The translations under genes were made by a program, and so were the position numbers. A stretch of DNA of 64,000 bases from Spirogloea muscicola (Eukaryota > Streptophyta > Zygnematophyceae > Spirogloeales > Spirogloeaceae). Below the pieces are notes generated by a model, which saw nothing but the letters and a program-made list of their open reading frames with translations, searched no databases and was not told the origin of the DNA. Where the stretch lies: the NCBI GenBank assembly GCA_009602725.1, contig WELB01000126.1, forward strand, positions 188,525 through 252,524. The letters are read 5' to 3'. This document shows, piece by piece, positions 9,511-19,934 of the stretch; positions within the stretch are counted from its first letter, which is position 1, and every line of letters begins with the position of its first letter.

Positions 9511-12008
9511 ATGGTTCCGCGGTGGCCGCGGATGACGTGGAGGAGGAGACCCGGCCTCCGCACCATCCTCCTGGTCGTCGCCATCGTGGCAGCCGCCGTC
9601 CCACAGGCCTTAGCCAAGCAGCTACATCGCCGTGCGTCACTGACCGCTGACCTCAGCCCCCCGTCACTACCGCCGCCGGCATCACCACCTCCTCCCTCTG
9701 CCGGCGGCAGCAGTGGCGGCATACCTCCTCGGCCGCCCTTGGACGCCAACACCTGCGACCTCCTGACTGGCAAGTGGGTAGTGGACCCCGCTAGGCCGGT
9801 GTATAACTCGTCATGCCCATTCATTGACCCCAGCCTCAACTGCGTCGCCAATGGCCGGCCCGACCGCGACTTTGAGCGCTACTCGTGGCGGCCCCACGGC
9901 TGCACCTTGCCCCGCTTCGACCCGCTCGCTTTTCTGCAGCTGGCGCGCAACAAGACCATCGCCATTGTTGGCGACTCCATTGCCAAATGGAACCTCTACA
10001 CCTCCATCATGTGCCAGGTGCGCTGGAAAAGTGCTCTTTGAAGTGAAAGTTTAGAAGTCTGTGTACGAGGCTAAGCTTCAGCTGCGTATGTCACTTTAGG
10101 TAGGATTCTCTGTCAGCGGTGGATCTGTATATTGGTGTGAACCTACTCTGTGGCTAAGTAATTTAGAGCAGTCGAGGTACAACTGCAACCATTAAAATAG
10201 CATCGCTGGCTAGTCCTGAGCATCTTAGCCTGATCACAACGAAGTGCCGTGTGTCCCCTGTGACCCTTCCATTCTCTTGCCAATTTCTCGTGCGTGCAGA
10301 TCCACCAGGTCGCGACGACAGTCAAAACGAAGAACAAGCTCCCCATCAGCAAGGTCAAGGACTATACAGTGCCAGCGTTTGGGGTCCGTGTAATTTGCAT
10401 TTTTGCGCAATTCTTGGTGTCAGCTGCCACCTCCGACACCAAAGTGTACACTAATTTAGGAGACTTGTACCCTACAGAGCAGGTATCAAGCACAACTGGC
10501 AACTCAAGCATGACATACTGCACAAGCATGTCCTGCGTATATGCTCAGTATGATCTGGCTAGAGCGAGGAAAGACAGTGCATGCAAGTTGTGCAGAAGAG
10601 TCCCGCAGGATTGTGTTGTGTTCACAATGGGACCCTGGATGATTAATGGATCTTGCGAAGCAGACGGTCCTTGAAAGGTTTGCAACGGCTATTTGGGGGT
10701 TACCATTTACCACGGGTTTTGTTAGATTTCTGAAGGGTGACTGATGCCAAACATTGCAGTGTCTTTGACTTCTGCTACAACCATCTGACCAGGAGTAGTT
10801 TATATGCAGAAATTTATTGTGGATGTAAAGAAGCCCAGCTCAACATGGTCCACGTACTTGGACATTTTTGACATCCTGGTATTAGAGTCCGGCTGGTGGT
10901 GGCAGGGGGAGCGAGTCTTTGTTGACTCCAGCTCAACGCTCATCCCAGGCGCCACGTACCAGTCCGCATACAGGTTATCCTGCTCATGGATCTGCCATTG
11001 CAACAGCTATCAAATTCATATGTCCTTGTAGTTTTTTATTCTTTTAAGTAGCACTAGCTGACTGCTCAAGTCTGGGAACACAAGGAGAGGATCAGGCCTA
11101 GAGTCTAGGTGCATATTCATCAGAACAGGCATCAGTGTCTCCTCCCATCACAAGTCTTAGTGGGAACTTGCTATCACCTGATGGTGGGCCAAAGAGGCCC
11201 GAGTAGAGAGCCCAGGTATACTTCAGGCTTTGAATCATGGTGACGTTGTCATCCCGCAAATGCAGGTCATAACTTCTCAGCTGACAAGCTTCCCTACTCT
11301 CAAGTCCTGAAATCTGACAAAATTTGCAAGATGCAGGACTGCCTTGAAGACTGTACGGGATTATGTTCAGGAGGAGAGCAAGTGGTCAGGAATCCCATTT
11401 TTGATGACTGTTCCGGCTGACCATCCGTTCAGCCCATTTAGGGCACCCCCTGGATCTACTTGTGGGGCACTAGGCCCCATCAATGACAAGAAGGTAAGCA
11501 GTGTTCCGCTCACCTATGAAGAGACAGGGATCACCCAAGTCTATGTCCATTGCTCACAAAAGGGGGTTGCCATCTCTCATTTCGTGGACTTATGCCCATC
11601 GTGGTTAAAATTTCTCAACACTGACTGAGAATTTTGACTACACAAGCTCGAACATATCAAAACGATGGTGCACACTTGTGGCAGGTGAGACTACTGGCAA
11701 GTCAGACGCAGGCCCTGAGAGACTACCTCCCTGTTGAAAGCAGTGTCTTTGAGGACTCTTCCTTCAGGATATTGGACACTGCATATCAGAGCGCGTACAG
11801 GCCAGATGGTCATCCCGGCATCTGGTCTGTAGCTGGAGGTGTAAGCAGCACCAATGCGTCAGACTGCTTGCACTACTGCACCCCTGGCGTCCCTGACATA
11901 TGGGTGGACATGTTCTTAGCTCTGCTGCTGAGGGAGCCAACTCTAAACCCTGGCGGTGTTTACGGCAGAGTCTTTCAAAGAAAGTCCAAGAAGGGACACA
12001 AAATGTAG
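9511..12008 (+). CDS. Trichome birefringence-like (TBL/DUF231) polysaccharide O-acetyltransferase
   Basis: TBL proteins are Golgi type II membrane enzymes that O-acetylate cell-wall polysaccharides. Five exons: 9511-10017, 10300-10482, 10810-10973, 11337-11493 and 11712-12008, all GT-AG and in phase, giving about 435 residues. The first in-frame ATG (9511) is followed by a signal-anchor (TILLVVAIVAAAVPQALA), then a Ser/Pro-rich linker. The PMR5N part reads CDLLTGKWVVD, SCPFIDPSLNC and YSWRPHGCTLPRFD. The esterase GDS motif is IAIVGDSIAKWN; LESGWWWQGE matches the usual GHWW position; the C-terminal DxxH motif is present in YRPDGHPGIW ... DCLHYCTPGVPDIW. All catalytic motifs are intact. The polysaccharide substrate cannot be told. 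It converges on the ZRSR2-like gene, the stops being 268 bases apart. Confidence 0.9.
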
Positions 12009-12275
12009 TCGTGCTATGCATCATAGATTGAGCAGGTATTGACCCGCAAGCCGGGTCAGCAATTTCGATGACATAGCCAGTAAACGAGGACAGTAACCTT
12101 GGAACGTAAACATCATCATCAGTGCGCATCTCTTTAGCATGCAATTGCGCCACATATATGGCTCACTGTCAATAGCAAGATGGTCTTTGATGGACTTTGA
12201 GCAAACACAAGGTCAGGTGGGATAGTCTTGCACAAAGTCAGGTGTAAGAATGGTGAACTCGCTATATTCCCTGAG

Positions 12276-15016
12276 TTACACATTCGAATACTCGTCCCAG
12301 TAGCTTTTAGCCGTGATTAATTTGGAACTCCGCCGCCGAACACCGTCATTCAGATCACCACTGTACTGGTCCAGCTCACTCCATCGCCCATTGCCCTGTT
12401 CCTCATCGTCCAAGTCTGTGCAAGCCTTCATGCCCCTTGCCGTCCTTTGTCGGCTGGAGCCACGACTTGCCTCGCTCCCCACCCTTGCACCTTCTCCATC
12501 CTCTGCTCGCCCTCGCAGCCTCACATCATCTCCTCTGTCCTTACTCCGAGAAGCCCTGGACAACTTGTGCCGCTTCTCATCCCGCCCTGTTGATCTTGTC
12601 GACCGACTGGGACTGCCTCTTTCTCTCTTCGCCTCTGACCTTCGTCGCCCCTGCGAGCTCCTGTGCTTGCCTGCTTCTGGACTAGAATTCCAAGCGCCGC
12701 CTGACTGATTTCGCGATCTTCCCTCCCCCTCATCTCGGCTGCCACTTCTCCTGGCCCTGTGACTGTCACTCCTCCTCTCGTCTGACTGCTTGTCCCGGTC
12801 TGCCCTCGGAGTGGATGCAAAGAGCCCGCTCATCTGCTCCAACCAAGCTCGAGGAGGTGGGCGCTCCCAGTCCGCCCAGTCGTACTCACCACCAGGGTTG
12901 AGGAAGGGGTGCAAGAAGTTGCAGTCATCCCCACGCCTGCAAGTCTGCAGTTTGAGCAGCAACAAGTCCTTTAAAAAATAGCGGAAAACATTGCTCAATG
13001 CTCTCCGCTTGAATGTGTCCAGCTTGAAGTCAGTATCCAAAAATCACGCTTACACATCCACTCTCAAGCAGTGTGATATACACATTCAAATCTGGCCATC
13101 TCATCAAGGTGCTGAAATTTCCGCTGTAGTAACACGTCTAATGAAGAAGGTGTACAGATGAAGGGCTTACTATTCGGTTTGATCTGAGGTACTCGCCACA
13201 GATGGCTGCTTTCCACTTTGTCACAGGGACAAATTCACAAAAAACCTGCAGGAAGAATCATCATGGCTTTCAGCGCGTCTGCAAATCGATCAGCAGAATC
13301 CAGAAGAGTCCAAGCACTGCAGCTGCAAAAGTGAAAGGATTCACATCACCTGTTTAATTGCAAAGAAGCGCCCGTGTATGGCTTCAAAGGCTGCCAGAGC
13401 AGCACTTTCTTCAACAAATTGCACATAGACATTGCCCCTAAGATGAGGTGACCGATTCCTGGACACCTGCAAGTCGAACACAGCCAAATTCACCACCCCG
13501 ACGAGGCCTCATGATGACTAACTCATGGCACGTGCACAAGAGGCCCACAGCAATTGCTGCAGAGCATTGCCTTGGACGCGATTACGGCGCACCTTGAAGT
13601 TGTGGATCTCGCCAAAGCACTGAAACTCTGAATGCACGTCATTGTAAAACTCTGCAAAGGCTTCGGCCACGTCCTCGTCGTTGTACTGCAAGTCAGGTGC
13701 AGGATCATCATGCAGGAGACAGCAGGACCCAAGGGTGCCGCTGCCAGCAAGCGTCAGACCTCCCGTGACATCTGCATAGTGTGGTCAAGGATTCCCCTGG
13801 CAGAGGCCTGAAGATCGTGGAGCCTACTTAGTCCTCGACCTTAGCACTGAACCCTACAACCTTCAAAGCAGTATAAGTGGACTCATCCTGCAGCGATGCA
13901 GCCCAAGCATCCTTGAGACAGGTTGCTGATGTTCCTGGAGATCATGCCCGGTATAGAAAGCGCGAGAGGCAGGCCGGCCAACTCGTCACACAGACCTCGA
14001 GCCCTTCCTCTGCATGAGGCAGCGGCAAGCCAGGCCCCGTGTACATGCCCTTAATCAGGATGGTGGGAGATGTGGCTGGATACATGTGGATTCGGCTGCA
14101 GGACGCGCCAAAGCGGCATGCGCCTGTCTTTATGTAGAATGGGCAGTGAGCCTTATCCTGCACAACAGGATTGGACACATGCAAAGAGGATCACACCCCT
14201 GGCCTTCTGTGCACCTTGCAAAGCAAAGCTTGCATTGCCAAGACGTGCGCCCTGCCTTCATAAGCGAGCATCAGGACAAAGCTGCAGTAAGACATGGTAG
14301 CCAGGTGGCCCCCACCTGCTCCGTGCCATAATTCCGCACATCTTCCGCTGGCGGCTCGGCTGCTGGCGCAGCCTGCCGACTCCTCCAAAACGACGAGAAC
14401 GCGGCACTCTGAGGCGCCAGAGGGTTGCTGGTCGGCTGCTCCTGCACAAGGAGGCATCGACAATTTCACAATGTCAGCTTGGTCATGCTCAGATCTCCAT
14501 ATTGGTGAATCTAGTTGAGCCACAAACATTCTCATTGCCTGTGATTTTGGGGTAATCGAGGGCACCTCGGCAGAGGCTGGCGCCGGCGCGGCGGACGGCA
14601 GTGGCGCTGTCCCCTTGGCCCTCCTCGGCGGCTTGCGGGGCCGGACGATGATCTCGTTGCCAACCCAGATGATCTCCGACGGGCCCCCAGCGGCCTCCTC
14701 GTCGCCGTCCTCCGCAGGCTCGGCAATGGCGTCCGGGTCTTCGTCCAGCGGCGGCTCGCCTCGGGCCGCCCGCTCGGCCGCCACAGCGGCGCGCTTCTGC
14801 GCAGTCGTGCCGAGCGCCAGATGAGCACCGTCAATGAGCGAAGCGGAATGGGGGTCAGCGGCGGCAGCGGCGGCACAGCTACTCAGCTTGGCGCGGAGCT
14901 CGTCGCGGGTGAGCCGAGCTCACCTCCGCCGCGAGCTGCGCCTCGGCGGCGGCGGCCTCGGCGCGGGCGGCGGCCTCGGCCTCCGCTGCGGCCTGGCGAG
15001 CTCGCCACGCAGCCTC

Positions 15017-15017
<1 letters not shown>
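12276..15017 (-). CDS. ZRSR2: ZRSR2/Urp-like U2AF35-related splicing factor (start not found)
   Basis: U2AF35-related proteins recognise 3' splice sites and are needed for U12-type (minor) introns. Exons on the minus strand: 14924-15017 or beyond, 14566-14796, 14316-14441, 13996-14157, 13861-13887 (27 nt), 13593-13685, 13350-13466, 13171-13245 and 12276-12944. Order of parts: Ala/Glu-rich helical N-terminus ([18 protein letters not shown]); first CCCH finger in [23 protein letters not shown]-like domain ([19 protein letters not shown], then [11 protein letters not shown]); second CCCH finger ([11 protein letters not shown] ... [14 protein letters not shown]), [16 protein letters not shown]; and a C-terminal Arg/Ser-rich tail. 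Phases agree at all the junctions. The 5' exon runs into a 64-base poly-A (poly-T in sense), so the start codon is missing from the assembly as given. Confidence 0.9.

Positions 15018-15081
<64 letters not shown>
15018..15081 (+). repeat. 64-base poly-A tract
   Basis: An uninterrupted run of 64 A lies between GC-rich coding sequence of the ZRSR2-like gene and a copy of the dispersed repeat. It could be a retroelement tail, but the repeat that follows is oriented so that its 3' end is at the far side, which argues against that. An assembly filler or a polymerase-slippage artefact is equally likely. Confidence 0.8.
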
Positions 15082-15083
<2 letters not shown>

Positions 15084-15084
15084 G

Positions 15085-15430
15085 GTCCATCCTCCCCCGT
15101 TCTGCCATAGCCTCTTCAGGCCCCGCAGTCGCTGCTCAGCTCGTAGTTTGGCCCCTTCGAACCTTGTCAATTCTTTTCGGGCTGGCTTCTCACAGCCCTT
15201 GCCCCCATTGGGAGAGCCACTTCTTCTCTAACTCGCCTCCCTCACTCCTCCCCCGTTCTGACAGAGTCTCTTCAGGCCCCTTAGTAGCTGCTTAGCGCTT
15301 TTTTAGGCCCCTCCATCATTTGGCCCCTTCGAACCTTCGTCAATTCTTTTTCCGGCTGGCTTTTCACAGCCCTTATGCCCCCATTACATTGGGAGTGCCC
15401 CTTCTCACTCACTCACTCCCACTTCGTCTT
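15085..15430 (+). repeat. Two tandem copies of the hairpin-core repeat
   Basis: Two units of about 175 bases follow one another. Each has CCTCCCCCGTTCTG, CTCTTCAGGCCCC, a TAGCTGCT(T/C)AG block, TTTGGCCCCTTCGAACCTT, CAATTCTTTT, the core at 15179-15198 (GGGCTGGCTTCTCACAGCCC) or 15353-15373, and a GCCCCCATT...GGGAG block. The same order recurs at 57100-57290, which defines an ordered unit and not just a shared short motif. Confidence 0.8.
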
Positions 15431-15515
15431 CTTCTCACAGCCACTGCTGTCGATGTGGAAGAGATGTGTCAACAAACGGCTGTCCCAAAGCCGCCCCAAA
15501 GCCGCCCGAAAAAGA

Positions 15516-18414
15516 ATGACAATTGCGAATGAGGCAAGTAGAAGTAGAGCTCCAAGCTCAACAAACGCCAGGCCGTGGATCAGAGCTGCTCGCTCCTCGC
15601 GCGGGGGGGCCGTCGTAGCCAGCCGGCCGGCTTGCCGTGCCTCAGCCCCGGCCTTGGCGGCGGCGGCGGCTGCGGCGGCGGCGGCGGTGCAAGGCTCGCC
15701 GAGCAGCGTCGCGCACGCGGAGGCGACATTCGAGAGCCTGGCAGTGGCGGAGCCCGGCCACGCGGCGGCAGTCGTGGGCACCTCGGAGCTGCCGCCGACG
15801 CTGCTAGACGACCTGCGGCGCGCGCTGGGGCCGGAGCGCGTCGTGCTGGACGACGGCGAGCGCCAGGCGCACGCCAAGCCGTGGAACACGTACCACGCCA
15901 TCCGGGCCGCCCCTGACGCCGTCGTCTACCCGCTGTGCGGCCCTCCCCTCCGTCGGCAGCGCAGGCGCTGAGACCCCCCCCGGAAGCTCGCACACCATGC
16001 GCCACCTTGCATCTGGATCCAAGAAGGCTTAACCCTAAACCCATAAAACCTAAACCCTAGACCCTATGCCTTCTTTGCGCTCAGGCTCGGGATTGAGGTA
16101 TACAGTGAGTCAGTGGCAGGTAGGTGGGCTGGGTCTTCTGGAAGGTCATGTTTGATAGGGCAGGTTGGACTCAGGATTTGGGGTCCTATCTGCGGAGCCC
16201 TTGAGACCCTGACCCCTTGGCAATGCTGGGTTGCGCTCCCAGGTCGACGGAGGACGTCGTGGCGGTGGTGAAGGCGTGCGCGCTACACCGCGTGCCGCTC
16301 ACGCCCTTTGCAGGCGGTACCTCGCTCGAGGGCCACACCATGACACCGTGCGCCGGCGTCAGCATCGACATGAGCCTGATGAAGGTGGGCCGGCTGAAGC
16401 AGCCGACCGCTGGATCAACAAGCGGCTGCTGGACTCACCCGATATGTGAGCCAGGGACTCCAATCAGGCTCCAGCAGGAGCCTCAGCAGGACCCTGGAAA
16501 GTTGCTACTGAAACTCTGGCGCTGGTTGCCACTCTTGCAGGATGTCAAGCGGCTTCACGTGGAGGACATGGACGTCACTGTGCAGCCGGGCATGGGATGG
16601 ATAGAACTCAACGAGCTGCTGCGGCCCCACGGCCTCTTCTTCCCGCTGGACCCCGGCCCTGGCGCAACCATCGGTGGCATGTGTGCGACGCGCTGCTCGG
16701 GCTCGCTGGCCGTGCGCTACGGCACGATGCGCGACAATGTCATTGCGCTCCAGGTGGTCCTGCGCAAACCCTGCCACTTCTCAGAGTCACCCTGCACCCT
16801 GTACTGCTGAGCCCTTGAAGTTGGACACTAGATCCTGTTGATGATTGCTGCTCGATTTAGATTGCAGTTCAGATTGATGGGTTGCTGATGTTCGCAGAGC
16901 GGCACTCATGACGCTCAGTTGAAGCTTGTGTAGGCTTGCAGGCGGTGATGCCGAATGGTGACATTGTGAAGACTGCGGCGCGTGCGCGCAAGAGCGCCGC
17001 TGGCTACGACCTCACGCGGCTCCTCATCGGCAGTGAGGGCACACTGGGTGTCATCACGGAGGTCACACTGCGCCTACAGCGCCTCCCTGAGGCTTCTGCA
17101 GTCGCCATGTGCAGCTTTCCCACCATCAAGGACGCAGCCGACGTCGCCATCGCCACCATGCACTCTGGCATCCAGGTCCAGAAGACAATCTAAAGTAGAT
17201 GACCACAGAATGTAGCAATGGAGGATAATAACATTCATACCAGAGCAGCAGAAGAGTTGCAAAGCTCCACAGACAGGCTACTGAGTCGGACTTGGATGCC
17301 GTGGATGCCAGGTATCAAGAGTAGAGCTGCTGGACGAGGTGATGATGGGTGCCCTGAATGTCGCCAATGGGTACTCGTATGCCGAGCGGCCTACACTGAT
17401 GTTTGAGCTTATTGGCTCGGAGGCCTCAGTGGGCGAGCAGACGGCGCGCGTTCAGCACATTGTTGAAGCGCATGGGGGTTCAGAGTTTGTTTTCGCAAAC
17501 ACTCCAACGGAGAAGGAGGAGCTCTGGCGGGCCCGAAAGGAGGCCCTCTGGGCGGCGTACGTGCTCAAGCCCGATTGCGAAGCCATGGTCACGGTGAGAT
17601 GCAGTACCAATCTCGTATCCACTGCATAGCGATGTATCATCAGGCAACCACCTCCTTCGTGTTACCTTTCACAAATTGTCCTCACGAGGATTCTTAGGCA
17701 TTGTCACTGTGAGGCTCTCAGAAGCTTATAATCAGATTCGAGCAAGAGGATGCATTCTCCACCCTCAACCTCTACCTGAGGTGTATGCTTTGCGGACCCG
17801 ATTTTGCGATGCTGAAATACCTCAGAAAGTGCTCAACAGGACGTTTGCGTGCCCTTGTCACGGTTAGCCGACTTGATCAGCGAAACAAAGCTTGAGCTTG
17901 AGAGGAGCACGCTGCCATGTCCGATTGTGGCTCACGTTGGGGATGGCAACTTCCATGTCCTCATCCTTCTGGACCCAAAGAAGCCCGAGGAACTTCGAGA
18001 AGCCTCTGACCTGGCGTCCAACATGGTGCACAGGGCCATTGCCATGGATGGTATGGTACATCACGTGTTGGATATAATGAGTTGATCCTGCTCTTTGGGC
18101 CTTTGGAGTTCTGCTGGCAGATGGCATAGCCCTCAGCACTTTGCTGACAGATAGTGAGAGTGATGCCTTCCTAGCCGAAAAGTAATAAGCGGGGCCGTTA
18201 TCGCTAGTGCAAGATGAAAGTTTGAGGCCGACTTTGTGGCTGTGGTGCAGGCACTTGTACAGGGGAGCATGGCATTGGCATGGGGAAGATAGAGTACTTG
18301 GAGGAAGAGCTGGGCCCCAATGCCGTGGCTACCATGGCAAAGCTCAAGCAAGCACTAGATCCTTTACACATCATGAACCCTGGAAAGGTCTTACCAAACC
18401 GTTTTTGTGTCTAG
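15516..18414 (+). CDS. DLD: D-lactate dehydrogenase (cytochrome), mitochondrial
   Basis: Plant-type D-LDH is an FAD enzyme of mitochondria that oxidises D-lactate from methylglyoxal detoxification and passes electrons to cytochrome c. Seven exons: 15516-15934, 16243-16384, 16541-16753, 16942-17175, 17312-17593, 17840-18050 and 18251-18414, all GT-AG with matching phases, about 554 residues. The chosen ATG (15516) opens an Arg/Ser/Ala-rich targeting peptide; upstream ATGs lie in repeat DNA. FAD_binding_4 domain: [59 protein letters not shown]-oxidase C domain: [40 protein letters not shown], and the end [18 protein letters not shown]. Nothing essential is missing. The first intron carries a telomere-like tract. 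Confidence 0.93.
16031..16066 (+). repeat. Plant-type telomere-like tract in D-LDH intron 1
   Basis: The intron contains AACCCTAAACCCATAAAACC followed by TAAACCCTAGACCCTA, degenerate CCCTAAA repeats of the Arabidopsis telomere type. AAACCCTA telo-boxes are known in plants as promoter and first-intron elements of housekeeping genes; it could equally be a small interstitial telomeric insertion. Confidence 0.7.
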
Positions 18415-19934
18415 AAGGACCAGGTGGGAGAGTCTCAAGTCGATCATAAAGATTCTTGACTCCAATACTGGTTGCTTGACCACATTTTTGCCAGATCTGG
18501 TATTGGCTAAGGTGCTTTTGGTGCATACTGAGTATGTTGAGCTGATCTTAGCAGAATTCAGCAGTTATTAAGTGCTCTTACTTGGATTCAGTCAATCATA
18601 AGGCCTGTTAAATTTCAGTTGTGTAGTGCCCTTGTGGGTTTTCCGTCACGATATACCGGTATTTTGAACTATCGGCTTGAGACTGAGTGACACAACTTTG
18701 GGCGGGGTTGCTCAGTGTCAGCTTTCTTCTTTTGCGAAGACTTGGCAGTCAGGTCAGGCTGTCAGAGCTGTTCCTGGGTCTGGGAGCTACAAGAGGCCCA
18801 TGGATGATAGGCAAACTTTTTACAAAAGCCACATCGAATTTGTGGCTTATCAAAGAGAAGGAACAGAAGGCAGATTACCGCTTCAAAAAAGCAGACAAGC
18901 ACTCAGACTGAGAGGCAGCTCCTAGGAAGGGGAGACACGGACCGCATTGTGTGGCCTGATGTTGCCAGACCGGTTCAAGCAGGTCGACAATAGTGTGCCT
19001 GTAAGCAGGTGACCTCGTTGCCAACCCCGAGGAGCACTCAGACTGAGAGGCAGCTCCTAGGAAGGGGAGACACGGACCGCATTGTGTGGCCTGATGTTGC
19101 CAGACCGGTTCAAGCAGGTCGACAATAGTGTGCCTGTAAGCAGGTGACCTCGATGCCAACCCCGAGGAGCACGACAGGTTGAAAGCGCGTAAAATGCAAG
19201 CATAGGATAAGGGCAAGGGCCTATACCAAATGGACACCACAATTTTGATAATCACATGGGTATTGACCACCTGTGAATGTGATGTTCGCCTACCCCACCT
19301 CTGAGCCCCTTAAATGGATGCAGGCTCTAGCTAAGAGCGAGCACCTGTATGACCACATCCTCACAACCAATCTACGAGCAGAGGATGGGGGGTCTCCTGC
19401 GAGGTGCAGTAAGATGACGACTTTGTGCTCAGATTATAAGCAGGTCGACCTGTTTTACTAAGTCTCAAGCAGTTAGCTTGAGCATACTAAGCAGCACTTT
19501 GGGTGTGTACCGACCAACAGGGAGACCAGTGTGAAGGTGGAGACACATCAGGACTAGGAAGTACGGCCGCGAAAAGGATCAGCCAAGCATGCTGAGCGGC
19601 ACACGAGCGCGAGAAAGTGGTGGCAACTGCTAGTGGTGCAGTTTCTTGGACGGCCTGCGGCTGGCGGGGCTGTGCCCCTCTGGGCTGCCCAGCCCCTCAA
19701 GTGGTGAAGCAGCAGCATCGACCTTGGAGTCACAGAGCAGAAAGCTTCGCAATTGTTTCACGCCTGCTCCCAACATTGATGTGTGTGGATTAGAGTCCCA
19801 CAGCCTGTCAGGTGTCGCTTGCCAATGCGCTTCTGCAGGTGCTGCTATCTCCCCTAGTAACAACAACATACTTTTGCAGGAGTAGAGGAATGTGTCAGTC
19901 AACGCCATAGAGACGCAGGTCAAAATGAAGGACG
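18415..19934. other. Intergenic DNA between D-LDH and VIP1; no confident gene
   Basis: One + strand frame (about 18687-18911) encodes a possible hydrophobic stretch and a charged end (LWLIKEKEQKADYRFKKADK), but no start context or partner exon was found. A 135-base tandem duplication follows. The last 300 bases probably contain the 3' UTR of the VIP1 gene on the minus strand. Confidence 0.4.
18900..19169. repeat. 135-bp tandem duplication, two nearly identical copies
   Basis: The unit starting CACTCAGACTGAGAGGCAGC at 18900 repeats at 19035 with only one difference seen (CTCGTTGCC against CTCGATGCC). The second copy is followed by GACAGG. The near identity means a recent event or an assembly duplication. 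Confidence 0.9.

Noticed and set aside
15018-15430. Poly-A as the tail of the adjacent hairpin repeat
   Set aside because: By the orientation inferred from copies with a coding tail, the repeat's 3' end is on the right, away from the poly-A.
15375-15515. Extension of the D-LDH start into the repeat (ATG at 15453)
   Set aside because: That sequence belongs to the flank of the dispersed repeat; the ATG at 15516 gives a typical targeting peptide.
18900-19169. CRISPR-like or VNTR array
   Set aside because: There are only two copies of a 135-base unit with no spacers, so it is a simple tandem duplication.
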